From: Pseudomonadota bacterium
GTDB taxonomy: Bacteria > Pseudomonadota > Gammaproteobacteria > Steroidobacterales > Steroidobacteraceae
DNA: 64,000 nucleotides
Reading direction: 5' to 3'
Assembly: GCA_026398735.1 (NCBI GenBank)
Contig: JAPLSH010000003.1
Span: 62,001 to 126,000 of the forward strand
Below, one piece after another: positions 1 to 8,362 of the stretch. A program made the position numbers and the translations under genes. Position 1 is the first letter of the stretch, and each line of letters begins with the position of its first letter. The notes under the pieces are model-generated. The model ran no database searches. It saw only the letters and a program-made list of their open reading frames with translations, and had not been told where the DNA came from.

Positions 1-718
1 CGCTGGTCCAACTGCTGGTCTCTGCAGGCGCCGGCTGCGGCAACTCGTCCAAACCCTGTCGCCACTCGCGGCGCAGACGCTCGGATTGCTGTTCGAAGGC
101 CACCTCCAGCTGACGGCGCAACTCGGCACTGTCCAAGCTCAAGGCGGCAGCCTGCCGCGGCGCATTGAGTCCCGATGCGGCTGGCGCGGGGGAAGCGCTC
201 AGCGGCGGCGGTGCCACGCCAGCAGCCTGTGCTGCCCGTGTAGTCGCCGTCATCTCTTCCAAACGCTGCAGCACTGCAGCAGCTGCAAGTCGCTCTTGAT
301 CCGCACGGCTGTCTTGCAGCCCCACATCCAGCGGAAAGCGGCGCTCCTCTATCAGGTTCAACTGCTGCAACACCGCAGCGATATCAGCCGGCTTGATCTG
401 CTTGGGCAACACACCAAACGCACCCAGCGCCCGTGCCTGTCCCAGATACAGCTCACCTTCCTGAGAGGTGTACATGACAATCGGAATGGAGGCGGTCATC
501 GGATTGGCCTTGATGGCCTGGACTGCCTGGAAGCCATCCATGCCGGGCATGAGATGGTCCATAAAGATGACGTCGGGTTGGCCGGTCGTCAGGTACTGGA
601 TGGCCGCTTCGGCAGACTCGGCCGGGTGAACCTCAAGGCCGTACTTGTCGAGCAGGCGCGTGAGAAACGCACGGGCTGAGCGAGAATCATCGACAACTAG
701 AGCGCGCTTGGCAGGCAT
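1..718 (-). CDS. Response regulator receiver protein, 3' end outside the window
   Basis: Read from an ATG at 718; the reading frame stays open to base 1, so the C-terminus is missing. The N-terminal 120 residues are a CheY-like receiver domain: MPAKRALVVDDSRSARAFL gives the acidic pair near residues 10-11, IFMDHLMPGMDG holds the phosphoacceptor Asp, YTSQEG the conserved Thr/Ser, and LPKQIKP the conserved Lys. After it comes an Ala/Gln-rich, probably coiled-coil region (LRRQLEVAFEQQSERLRREW) with no DNA-binding domain visible before the edge. It is probably part of a two-component or chemotaxis-like relay; the output cannot be judged from what is left. Confidence 0.85.
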   Translation of the reverse strand, partial: MPAKRALVVDDSRSARAFLTRLLDKYGLEVHPAESAEAAIQYLTTGQPDVIFMDHLMPGMDGFQAVQAIKANPMTASIPIVMYTSQEGELYLGQARALGAFGVLPKQIKPADIAAVLQQLNLIEERRFPLDVGLQDSRADQERLAAAAVLQRLEEMTATTRAAQAAGVAPPPLSASPAPAASGLNAPRQAAALSLDSAELRRQLEVAFEQQSERLRREWRQGLDELPQPAPAETSSWTS

Positions 719-798
719 CCGGCAACCATTGGCGGAACAGATGCGCGAAGTCTAACGCAGGCAGCTGCCGTGGTCGCAGCCCGTGACGATGCAGCGAC

Positions 799-1359
799 TC
801 AGGTGACGTGAATCAACGAAACCGTGGCAAAGGCAACGCCCAGACCAATCAGTGCACCGGCCAGCACATCACTGGGATAGTGCAGGCCCAGCACCAAGCG
901 CGACAGCGCGATCAGCGCCGCCGCCGGAATCAGCACAACAGCCAGCCAGGGAAATCCGGTGCAGGCGATGATAGTGAAAGCCACCGCATGCAGCGTGTGA
1001 CCCGAGGGAAAGCTGAATCGATCCAACGGACGGCCGGCCAGCTTGATGGACGCATGGGTGATAAATGGGCGCTCGCGCACCAAGCGGTGCTTGAGCCAGC
1101 GATACAGCAATAACCCGGACAGACCGCTAATAGCCATCTGCAACGCAACGAGCGCTCCGTGACGCCCGCCGAGCACAGCAATTGCGCCAATCAGGCAGTA
1201 CCACATGACGCCATCGCCCAAGCGACTGGCCACCTGAAACACCCGACACGCACCGGCACGCTGCACCAGCGTGTTGAAACTGCGGCACATACGCAGCTCA
1301 AAGTTATCCAGCCAGGCCAGCGTGACAGCGACGCGCGAGGACTTTGCTGTGGTGTTCAT
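799..1359 (-). CDS. PAP2-family membrane phosphatase
   Basis: 186 aa integral membrane protein. The three PAP2 phosphatase signature blocks are present in order: KHRLVRERPF (K-x6-RP), SFPSGHTLHAVA (PSGH) and SRLVLGLHYPSDVLAG (SR-x5-H-x3-D). Hydrophobic stretches flank them. Such enzymes remove phosphate from lipid phosphates (phosphatidate, undecaprenyl pyrophosphate or similar) at the outer face of the inner membrane. I take the ATG at 1359 (MNTTAKSS) as the start, because an upstream extension would run into the preceding phosphoesterase gene on the same strand. It lies 43 bp downstream of the LpxH-like gene and may be co-transcribed with it. The substrate is not determinable. Confidence 0.85.
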   Translation of the reverse strand: MNTTAKSSRVAVTLAWLDNFELRMCRSFNTLVQRAGACRVFQVASRLGDGVMWYCLIGAIAVLGGRHGALVALQMAISGLSGLLLYRWLKHRLVRERPFITHASIKLAGRPLDRFSFPSGHTLHAVAFTIIACTGFPWLAVVLIPAAALIALSRLVLGLHYPSDVLAGALIGLGVAFATVSLIHVT

Positions 1360-1402
1360 GGTTGCGGATTCTGCAATGTGCTTGCGACAGGTTGATGACA
1401 GC

Positions 1403-2209
1403 TCAGGCCGCCTGCATCTGCGGCGTGCGATGCAGGTGTGCAACATCACTGTTGGCTTGTGACCAGTCCCACAGCTCAAGTTCGCCGCTGCGATCCTCAA
1501 CCAGCGCAGTGCAGTGCTCGACCCAATCGCCATCGTTGCAATACAGCACGCCTTCCAGCGTGGCCACTTCCGGGCGATGAATGTGGCCGCAGATCACACC
1601 GTCGAGTTGGCTGCGGCGTGCGGCAGTAGCTGCGGCTCGCTCAAAGCGCTCTACGTAGCGCACCGCATTGCCCACCTTGCCCTTGATCCAAGTGGCCAGT
1701 GACCAATGCGAAAATCCCAGCAGGCTGCGTATCGCATTAAGGCGGTAGCCCCAGCGCAGCACCAGGTCATACAAGTGAGAGCCGAGCAGTGCGGCGATGC
1801 GCCCGCCTTTGACGATGCCGTCAAACTCATCGCCGTGCAGCACCAGCATGCGCAGACCGCGGGCGGTGACATGAATGTGCTCGCGGTGAAACTCAATGTT
1901 GCCAAAAGTCTGGCCACAGAACTCACGCAGCTGTTCATCGTGATTACCGGGCACAAAGATGATGCGGGTGCCCTGCTTGGCCTTGCCCAGTAGCGTTCGC
2001 AGCACGTTGCTGTGCTGCTGCGGCCAGTAAATGCCCTTGCGCAGGCTCCACAGATCAATGATGTCGCCGACCAGATACAGCCGTTCCATATCGACTGAGT
2101 GCAAAAAATCCAGCAATCGATCAGCGCGACATTCACGCGTGCCCAGATGTACGTCTGAGATGAACACGCTGCGAACTTTGATCGGATCTCTGTGCTCGCC
2201 CTTGCGCAT
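1403..2209 (-). CDS. LpxH-like calcineurin-type metallophosphoesterase
   Basis: 268 aa. The metal-ligand blocks of the UDP-2,3-diacylglucosamine diphosphatase-like family are all visible: ISDVHLG, VGDIIDLW, PGNHDE, VLHGDEFD and CGHIHRPEV. Members cleave pyrophosphate bonds in lipid A precursors or related substrates at the cytoplasmic membrane. The gene sits 21 bp downstream of a GT4 glycosyltransferase. This pairing points to a role in glycolipid or envelope metabolism rather than proving the LpxH step. The protein is longer than E. coli LpxH (about 240 aa), so I leave the symbol empty. Confidence 0.85.
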   Translation of the reverse strand: MRKGEHRDPIKVRSVFISDVHLGTRECRADRLLDFLHSVDMERLYLVGDIIDLWSLRKGIYWPQQHSNVLRTLLGKAKQGTRIIFVPGNHDEQLREFCGQTFGNIEFHREHIHVTARGLRMLVLHGDEFDGIVKGGRIAALLGSHLYDLVLRWGYRLNAIRSLLGFSHWSLATWIKGKVGNAVRYVERFERAAATAARRSQLDGVICGHIHRPEVATLEGVLYCNDGDWVEHCTALVEDRSGELELWDWSQANSDVAHLHRTPQMQAA

Positions 2210-2230
2210 GTGAAGCTCCGGGCGCCGTGG

Positions 2231-3235
2231 TCAGGCGGCGCGACAATCGACCAGGTTGGATTCGAATTGACGGGTGCTCGCGTTCCAGTCGGAACGCAGC
2301 GCGCGGTCGCGGCAGGCGGCAGGATCGATGTGCAAGGCGCGGCGCGCAGCGGCGCCCAAATCCCAATCCAGCGCACCAGTCACACCGTCGTCCACCACGT
2401 CTATGGGGCCGGCAACCGGGAAGGCCGCAACCGGCACACCACAGGCCATGGCCTCCAGATTCACCAGACCAAAAGTGTCTGTCAGGCTGGGGAACACCAT
2501 GACATCGGCGGCAGCCAGATGAGCAGCAAGGTCTTCGCCAAAGCGATACCCGGCGAACATCACTTGCGGATGCGCGGCCTGTAAACGCTGCCGATCAGGT
2601 CCATCGCCCACCACAACTTTGCTGCCTTCCCACGGCATATCCATGAAGGCATCAAGGTTCTTCTCAACGGAAACCCGGCCGACATACACAGCAATGGGTC
2701 GAGGTAGATCCAGAAAGTGTTTGTCGCGTGGCTTGAACAAGTCGGTATCAACGCCGCGCTGCCAGCGCACGATGTTGCCAAAGCCACGCTGCTCGAGCTT
2801 GGACTGCATGGTGGGCGTGCTAACCATGCAATGCGTGGCTCGACCATGAAAACGGCGCAGGATTGCATAAGAAAATGCCAGCGGAACCGGCAATCGGCTG
2901 CGCAGATATTCCGGAAACTGCGTGTGATACGACGTGGTGAAGTTAAGGTTGTTTGCGGTGCAATAGCGCCGCACCGCAAAGCCTATCGGGCCTTCGGTGG
3001 CGATATGAATCGCGTCCGGCGTAAACGTCCCGATATGGTTGCTGACCGTTGCCCCTGGCAGCAGCGAGAGGCGGACCTCTGGGTAGCTTGGGCAAGCCAC
3101 AGTGCGAAACTGCTGCGGCGTTAGCAGTGACACCTCATGACCGCTGCGGCGCAGCGCCTCGCTGGTATGACGCAGTGTGTTCACTACGCCATTGGTCTGG
3201 GGCAACCATGCGTCCGTCGCAATGAGGATCTTCAT
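2231..3235 (-). CDS. GT4-type (GT-B fold) glycosyltransferase
   Basis: 334 aa. The N-terminal half starts MKILIATDAWLPQTNGVVNTL, the usual acceptor-domain start of family 4 glycosyltransferases. The C-terminal half has AVYVGRVSVEKNLDAFM and VVGDGPDRQRL, and then FPSLTDTFGLVNLEAMACGVPVAAF (the E-x7-E nucleotide-sugar site). Related proteins (GDP-mannose-dependent alpha-mannosyltransferase MgtA type) add sugar to diacylglycerol or similar lipids at the inner membrane. It is first in a minus-strand run with the LpxH-like and PAP2 genes. Donor and acceptor are not predictable from sequence alone. Confidence 0.88.
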   Translation of the reverse strand: MKILIATDAWLPQTNGVVNTLRHTSEALRRSGHEVSLLTPQQFRTVACPSYPEVRLSLLPGATVSNHIGTFTPDAIHIATEGPIGFAVRRYCTANNLNFTTSYHTQFPEYLRSRLPVPLAFSYAILRRFHGRATHCMVSTPTMQSKLEQRGFGNIVRWQRGVDTDLFKPRDKHFLDLPRPIAVYVGRVSVEKNLDAFMDMPWEGSKVVVGDGPDRQRLQAAHPQVMFAGYRFGEDLAAHLAAADVMVFPSLTDTFGLVNLEAMACGVPVAAFPVAGPIDVVDDGVTGALDWDLGAAARRALHIDPAACRDRALRSDWNASTRQFESNLVDCRAA

Positions 3236-3275
3236 GGCCTGAGGAGGCTAATGACTGCTCATGACGTACATGTGA

Positions 3276-3289
3276 CGTTATTAATAACG
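3276..3289. promoter_or_regulatory. Perfect 14-bp palindrome in a divergent promoter gap
   Basis: CGTTATTAATAACG is a perfect inverted repeat in the 134-bp space between the divergent glycosyltransferase and Mpo1-like genes. Further TAACG/AACGT half-like words follow within 40 bp. This is the expected place for an operator; the binding protein is unknown. Confidence 0.35.
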
Positions 3290-3369
3290 ATTTGTAACGT
3301 TAATCGTCATCGCCCTGTAACGAGAGCGATATATCTCTTGCATGCACTTGTCATTCATGAGGACTTGCC

Positions 3370-3978
3370 ATGTCGGGCTTTCGCGAAACACTGCGCGTTC
3401 AGCGCTGGGACGATCACCGCTACTATCACCACAGCCGCATCAACCAGACGCTGCATCTGCTCAGCGCACTGGGGTTTCTGCTGTCTTACGTGCTGTTGTT
3501 CATTGATCCGGCAGCTGCTGGGCTGGTGGCCTGGCTGTTCTCGATGAGCAGCCGTCAAGCAGGGCACTTCTTCTTCGAGCCCAAGGGCTATGACCAGATC
3601 AATCAAGCTACGCACGAGCACAAAGAAGAGATCAAGGTTGGCTACAACCTGCGTCGCAAAGTAGTGCTGATGGGCATCTGGGCACTGTCACCGCTGATGC
3701 TGCTGGCTAACCCCACGTTGTTTGGCACGCTGCAGCCGGCCACAGATCTGGCCAGCTTTGCCCACCAAGTGGGCAATCTGTGGTTGCTGGTCGGCTTGAT
3801 CGGCTTGCTGTTTCGCACGCTGCAGTTGTTTGTGCAGCAGGGCTTCATGACGGGCCTGGCTTGGGCGAGCAAGATCACCACGGATCCCTTCCACGATGTG
3901 AAGCTTTACTGGCGCGCACCGCTGGCATTGCTGCGTGGTGAGCTCATCGACCCGATGCACGCCCGCCACCAAGACTGA
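3370..3978 (+). CDS. Membrane protein with DUF962/Mpo1-like histidine pattern
   Basis: 202 aa with about four membrane segments. The N-terminal part reads YYHHSRINQTLHLLSALGF, then SSRQAGHFFFEPKG, then HEHKEEIKVGYN. The spacing of His residues around two helices recalls the DUF962/Mpo1 family (Y-H-x-x-x-N-x-x-x-H ... GH-x-F-E). Yeast Mpo1 is an Fe(II) dioxygenase acting on 2-hydroxy fatty acids at the membrane. The resemblance is by eye and distant, and the C-terminal half (three more hydrophobic stretches) is not part of that family. The start has the SD-like AGGACTTGCC before ATG. The 3' end overlaps the convergent aminotransferase gene by 73 bp. Confidence 0.6.
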   Translation: MSGFRETLRVQRWDDHRYYHHSRINQTLHLLSALGFLLSYVLLFIDPAAAGLVAWLFSMSSRQAGHFFFEPKGYDQINQATHEHKEEIKVGYNLRRKVVLMGIWALSPLMLLANPTLFGTLQPATDLASFAHQVGNLWLLVGLIGLLFRTLQLFVQQGFMTGLAWASKITTDPFHDVKLYWRAPLALLRGELIDPMHARHQD

Positions 3979-5612
3979 GCCATTTCGGTCAGAACACGGC
4001 GCTTGATCAACTTATTGGTCAAGCGCCCGTCGTTCCACCACCAGCCATCTGCTTGCATCAACTGCGCAGCGGCCACAAAGGCCTCTGTTACTGCAGCAAA
4101 GTCGGCATCGGTGTAATCCAGACTGAAGATAAATCGGCCAGTGCCGATCCAACCCAGATGCAGGCCTTGGGCACGCAGGTAGTACTGCAGCATCCAGTTG
4201 TAACGAGACGGCACGCTGTAGCTGACCGTCCAGATGCTGCCCATATTGGTCACAACAACCGGCAAACCCGCCTCGGCCAAGCGCGCGTTGAGCGTCGCTG
4301 TACGACGGTTCCATAGGCCGTCCACATCCCGATACAGATCATTGGCCGCATCGGTTTCGAGAAACCGCAAGAACTCGTGCATCGCGCCCATCACATGCGG
4401 GTGAGCATTGAAGGTGCCGCGAGCAAAACAAATGTCGGCGGGTCGCTGTTCCCGGTAGCGACGCATCAGCGCCGCCGGACCGCACACCACGCCCACTGGC
4501 AGACCGCCGCCGAGAGTTTTGCCATAGGTGACCAGATCGGCCTTCACACCGAAGTACTCCTGGGCGCCACCGCGAGCCAAGCGAAAACCCACGAATACTT
4601 CATCGAATATCAAGACGATGCCACGCCGGGTGCAAACGTCACGCAACTGGCGCAGCCAGCGGGCATAGGCATCGCGGTCGAAGCGGGCTTTGCGCGAGCT
4701 GTCGATCAATTGCGAATCCGAGGGGGCATTGCTGTTGGGATGTAGCGCCTGCAATGGATTGACCAGCACGCAGGCAATGTCGTTGCGCGTTTCCAGCACG
4801 GTCAACGTGCGGGCGCTATCTTCGCGCAGCGTATAGGTGTCGCGCGCAGTCTGCGGGTTGCCGACGCCCGGCTGCACATCGCCCCACCAGCCGTGATAGG
4901 CGCCGCAAAAGCGCACGATCTTGGAACGGCCGGTGTTGTACTGGGCCACGCGCACCGCCTGCATTACCGCTTCGGTGCCAGACATATGAAACGAGGCCTG
5001 TTCGTGGCCGGAGATCTCTCTCAGGCGGCGCAAGTTGTAGGCCATGACCGGGTGGTAGGCACCCAGCATGGCCCCAAGATCACCCACTGCAGCAGCGCCA
5101 TCGGCCATGCAGCGCTTGTAGAAGTCGTTGCCAAACAGATTCACGCCATAAGAGCCGGTCAGGTCATAAGACTCGTTGCCGTCGGCATCGATGACACGGT
5201 TGCCACGGGTGGCCACCAGCACGCTGCCGTGGCGCAGGTTGCGCCGCACCAACTCGCGAAACTGAAACGGCACGCGGTAGCGGGACGTGAACTGCATATC
5301 GGGAATGGACGGCTCCAACAGCACCGAGTCGGCAACGCTGCGGGCATAGCGGGTGGCATATAACGCCGACAGACGCTCGAAGGCTGCACGGCGGCGCTGC
5401 TCAACTTCAGGCGGAGCGTCATCAGCCCGAAAGAACTGCGATTCATCATAGGCGTAGAAGGGCACCTGCCGGGCGAAGCGGCGCGACCATCGCGCATGGC
5501 CAGCCAATGAGGGGTGCTTGGCACGCGACAACTGCAGACGACGCCAGGCGCGCCGACTGACAAGGCCCGCGGCTAGCGCGGCGGGCAAGATCCACAAGGA
5601 CGAGACATTCAT
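3906..5612 (-). CDS. PLP-dependent class III aminotransferase with N-terminal membrane anchor
   Basis: 568 aa. Residues 1-25 form a hydrophobic helix (LWILPAALAAGLVSRRAWRR), so the enzyme is probably membrane-tethered. The catalytic body resembles glutamate-1-semialdehyde 2,1-aminomutase-like class III enzymes: SFHMSGTEAVMQAVRVAQ, CGAYHGWW, LIFDEVFVGFR (Asp for the PLP ring nitrogen) and YGKTLGGGLPVG (Schiff-base Lys). It is clearly longer than HemL (about 430 aa) and is not a HemL candidate. It is divergent from psd across only 50 bp, suggesting a link with phospholipid or amino-alcohol metabolism, but the substrate is unknown. The last 25 residues overlap the convergent gene and look poorly conserved. 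Confidence 0.82.
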   Translation of the reverse strand: MNVSSLWILPAALAAGLVSRRAWRRLQLSRAKHPSLAGHARWSRRFARQVPFYAYDESQFFRADDAPPEVEQRRRAAFERLSALYATRYARSVADSVLLEPSIPDMQFTSRYRVPFQFRELVRRNLRHGSVLVATRGNRVIDADGNESYDLTGSYGVNLFGNDFYKRCMADGAAAVGDLGAMLGAYHPVMAYNLRRLREISGHEQASFHMSGTEAVMQAVRVAQYNTGRSKIVRFCGAYHGWWGDVQPGVGNPQTARDTYTLREDSARTLTVLETRNDIACVLVNPLQALHPNSNAPSDSQLIDSSRKARFDRDAYARWLRQLRDVCTRRGIVLIFDEVFVGFRLARGGAQEYFGVKADLVTYGKTLGGGLPVGVVCGPAALMRRYREQRPADICFARGTFNAHPHVMGAMHEFLRFLETDAANDLYRDVDGLWNRRTATLNARLAEAGLPVVVTNMGSIWTVSYSVPSRYNWMLQYYLRAQGLHLGWIGTGRFIFSLDYTDADFAAVTEAFVAAAQLMQADGWWWNDGRLTNKLIKRRVLTEMAQSWWRACIGSMSSPRSNASGARQ

Positions 5613-5662
5613 AGTGATGGTGTTCCTCCTCGCCCAACGTATGACAAAGAGGTTGCGACCTG

Positions 5663-6502
5663 ATGACGCTGTTTGAGGAATTGAATTTTCTGGTGACCAA
5701 CCGGATTCCCCGCCGCAGCCTGACGCTGTTCATGGGCTGGGTGAGCAAACTGCGGCACCCCGCGGTGCGGATCCCGTCTATCGCGCTATGGCGATTGTTC
5801 TGTGATGTCGACCTGTCGGACGCAGCGCGCAGCCGGTTTACCAGTCTTCATGACGCGTTCACTCGCGAACTGCGCCCGGGCGCACGTCGGATTGACGCTG
5901 ACCCGCAGATCTTGACCAGCCCCAGCGATGGCGTCGTGATGGCTACAGGCGTAGTCAGCGACGACACACTGCTGCAGGCCAAAGGCCTGGATTACCGTTT
6001 GAGTGATCTGCTGGGCGACAGCGTACTGGCGGTACAGCATCAAGGCAGCCGCTACATCACGCTGCGGTTGACTGCCGGCATGTACCACCGCTTCCACGCG
6101 CCAGCCGACTGCCATATCTCCAAGGTGACCTATATCAGTGGCGACACTTGGAACGTCAATCCGCCGGCACTGCAACGCATCGAGCGACTGTATTGCCGCA
6201 ATGAGCGTGCGGTAATCGAAACCAGACTAGCCGGCTCGGGGCTGGCCGTCACGCTGGTGCCGGTCGCTGCAGTACTGGTAGCTAGCATCCGACTGCACTT
6301 TGCCAATGTGCTACTGCACCTGCGCTATCGCGGCCCCAACGTCATCAACTGCGACACCACCGTGCACAAGGGTCAGGAGATGGGCTGGTTCGAGCACGGC
6401 TCCACGATCATCCTGCTGCTGCCGGCCGGATGCGCACTGGCCGAGGGCATTACCGCGGGCACGGGCGTGCGCATGGGGCAAGCACTGGTGCGTCTGCCAT
6501 AA
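5663..6502 (+). CDS. psd: Phosphatidylserine decarboxylase
   Basis: 279 aa, the usual length for the proteobacterial proenzyme. It makes phosphatidylethanolamine from phosphatidylserine at the inner membrane. SPSDGVV, AGMYHRFHAPADC and the C-terminal self-cleavage site are present; cleavage before the Ser of the GST motif (FEHGSTIILLLP) would create the pyruvoyl group. The residue before GST is His rather than the common Leu or Phe. The ATG at 5663 opens with MTLFEELNFLVTNRIPRR, as in family members. The gene runs 7 bp ahead of the dmeF-like gene on the same strand. Confidence 0.93.
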   Translation: MTLFEELNFLVTNRIPRRSLTLFMGWVSKLRHPAVRIPSIALWRLFCDVDLSDAARSRFTSLHDAFTRELRPGARRIDADPQILTSPSDGVVMATGVVSDDTLLQAKGLDYRLSDLLGDSVLAVQHQGSRYITLRLTAGMYHRFHAPADCHISKVTYISGDTWNVNPPALQRIERLYCRNERAVIETRLAGSGLAVTLVPVAAVLVASIRLHFANVLLHLRYRGPNVINCDTTVHKGQEMGWFEHGSTIILLLPAGCALAEGITAGTGVRMGQALVRLP

Positions 6503-6509
6503 TCGGCAG

Positions 6510-7523
6510 ATGAATACTTCACCCAGTGGCACTTGCCCACAGTCCTTCCTCGGCAGTCATCACGAACGCAACGAACACCGCACTTGGCTGGTCGTTGGCC
6601 TGACCGTAGTGATGATGGTCGGCGAGATCGTCGGCGGCACTTGGTTCGGCTCGATGGCGCTGGTGGCGGATGGATGGCACATGGCCACGCACGCGGCAGC
6701 GCTGGGCATTGCTGCATTGGCTTATCGCTATGCACGCAAGCATGCCCGCAATCCGGATTTCAGCTTCGGCACTGGCAAAGTCGGCGAGCTGGCAGGGTTT
6801 GCCAGCGCCATTACCTTGGCTGTTGTCGCCATTCTCATCTGCTGGGAGGCGCTGCATCGGTTGATGAACCCCGGCCGCATCGACTTTGACCAGGCCGGCC
6901 TCATCGCCATTGTCGGATTGCTGGTCAATTTCGTCAGCGCCCTGCTGCTGCGGGACGATCATCATCACCACCATCACGGCCACAGCCATGGCCATGACCA
7001 CGACCACGACCATGACCATGACCCCGACCATCATCACGGCCATGATGACGATCATGATGACGATCATGATGAGCATGTGGGTGCTGGCCACGACCATGCG
7101 CGCGACACCAACCTGCATGCGGCCTATGTGCACGTACTGGCGGACGCCCTGACATCCGTCTTGGCCATCCTTGGACTGTTGGCCGGCAAATACTTGGGCT
7201 GGGTCTGGATGGATGCGGTGATCGCAGTGGTGGGCGCCTTGGTGATCGCACAATGGTCTATCGGCCTGATGCGCGAGGCGGGGCGATCGCTGATTGATGC
7301 CAACGACCATGGTGCGCGGCGTCAGCAGGTCGTCACGGCACTGGAAGGCGACGGCAACACTCGCGTCACCGATCTGCACTTGTGGCGCCTGGGCCCCGGT
7401 CACGACGGCCTGATCGTTTCGGTGGAGAGCAGCGCGCCGGCTGCGCCGGCCGATTACAAAGCGAGACTGTCCGCGCTAGGCGGACTCAGCCATATCACCA
7501 TCGAAGTGAACGCGCGCCACTGA
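6510..7523 (+). CDS. dmeF: CDF-family cation efflux protein, DmeF type
   Basis: 337 aa. Six membrane helices of the cation diffusion facilitator type; the metal site lies in helix 2 (MALVADGWHMATHAAALG) and helix 5 (HVLADALTSVLAILG). Between helices 4 and 5 is a very His/Asp-rich cytoplasmic loop (about residues 149-200: runs of HHHHHH and HDHDHD), as in Co(II)/Ni(II) exporters of the DmeF group. The ATG at 6510 (MNTSPSGTCPQ) directly follows the psd stop; the longer open frame from 6300 lies inside psd and is not used. Expected role: removal of excess cobalt, nickel or zinc from the cytoplasm. Confidence 0.9.
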   Translation: MNTSPSGTCPQSFLGSHHERNEHRTWLVVGLTVVMMVGEIVGGTWFGSMALVADGWHMATHAAALGIAALAYRYARKHARNPDFSFGTGKVGELAGFASAITLAVVAILICWEALHRLMNPGRIDFDQAGLIAIVGLLVNFVSALLLRDDHHHHHHGHSHGHDHDHDHDHDPDHHHGHDDDHDDDHDEHVGAGHDHARDTNLHAAYVHVLADALTSVLAILGLLAGKYLGWVWMDAVIAVVGALVIAQWSIGLMREAGRSLIDANDHGARRQQVVTALEGDGNTRVTDLHLWRLGPGHDGLIVSVESSAPAAPADYKARLSALGGLSHITIEVNARH

Positions 7524-7540
7524 GGCGCGCCACGCCAGCC

Positions 7541-8362
7541 TTAGCGGTACTGGTTGATCTCGTCGCGCAGCGTCAGCGCTGCAGCGCGGGCTGCGTCGGC
7601 AAAGTCCTCGCCCTGACTGGCATACAAAATGCCGCGTGAGGAGTTGATGAGCAGGCCGCGGCCATCGGCCGTGCGGCCGGCACGCACTGCAGCAGCCACA
7701 TCACCGCCCTGCGCGCCGATACCCGGCACCAGGAAGGTCATGTCGCCTGTCGCCGCGCGAATCTCGGCCAATTCACCCGGATACGTGGCGCCCACCACCA
7801 GCAGACAATTGCCGGCGGAATTGCAGCGCGTAGCAACCTGCTCGGCAACGATGCGATAGAGCCGTTTACCGCCGATCTCCAAGTCCTGAAAATCCCGTGC
7901 GCCCGGATTGGAGGTACGGCACAGGATAATCACGCCCCGATCCGTCCACTTGAGATACGGCTCAAGCGTATCGAGGCCCATATAAGGATTGACGGTCACG
8001 GCATCGGCGCCATAGCGCACGAAGGCCTCTTGAGCATATTTGCCAGCGGTATTGCCGATATCGCCGCGCTTGGAATCGAGGATTACCGGCAGGCCGGGAT
8101 GCTGCTGATGGATGTAGGCAATGGTGGCCAGCAACTGGTCTTCGGCACCCAGCGCGGCATAGTGCGCAAACTGCGGCTTGTAGCAGCAGGCATAGTCGGC
8201 GGTGGCATCGATGATGCGGCGGTTGAACTGGAAGATGGCGTCGGGCAAACCCTGCAAGCTGGGCGCAAAGCGCTCTGGCTCCGGGTCCAAGCCCACACAG
8301 ACCAGCGACCGGTTACGGTCGGCCGCCGCGTTGACCCGGGCGACAAACCCCGCGTCAGTCAC
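7541..8362 (-). CDS. pyrF: Orotidine 5'-phosphate decarboxylase, type 2
   Basis: 273 aa; last step of UMP synthesis, cytoplasmic. The sequence is of the longer type-2 family: CVGLDPEPERFAPSL near the start, the catalytic block LDSKRGDIGNTAGKYAQEAF, then VNPYMGLDTLEPYL and LVPGIGAQGGDV for phosphate binding. I place the start at the GTG at 8362 (VTDAGFVARV), which overlaps the stop of the upstream ABC permease gene; a longer frame would lie inside that gene. It is convergent with dmeF across a 17-bp gap. Confidence 0.92.
   Translation of the reverse strand: MTDAGFVARVNAAADRNRSLVCVGLDPEPERFAPSLQGLPDAIFQFNRRIIDATADYACCYKPQFAHYAALGAEDQLLATIAYIHQQHPGLPVILDSKRGDIGNTAGKYAQEAFVRYGADAVTVNPYMGLDTLEPYLKWTDRGVIILCRTSNPGARDFQDLEIGGKRLYRIVAEQVATRCNSAGNCLLVVGATYPGELAEIRAATGDMTFLVPGIGAQGGDVAAAVRAGRTADGRGLLINSSRGILYASQGEDFADAARAAALTLRDEINQYR

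Noticed and set aside
3906-5612. HemL (glutamate-1-semialdehyde aminomutase)
   Set aside because: The protein is about 140 residues longer, membrane-anchored, and not in a heme context.
6300-6509. N-terminal extension of the dmeF frame
   Set aside because: It lies entirely in the psd coding region; the ATG at 6510 fits the family start.
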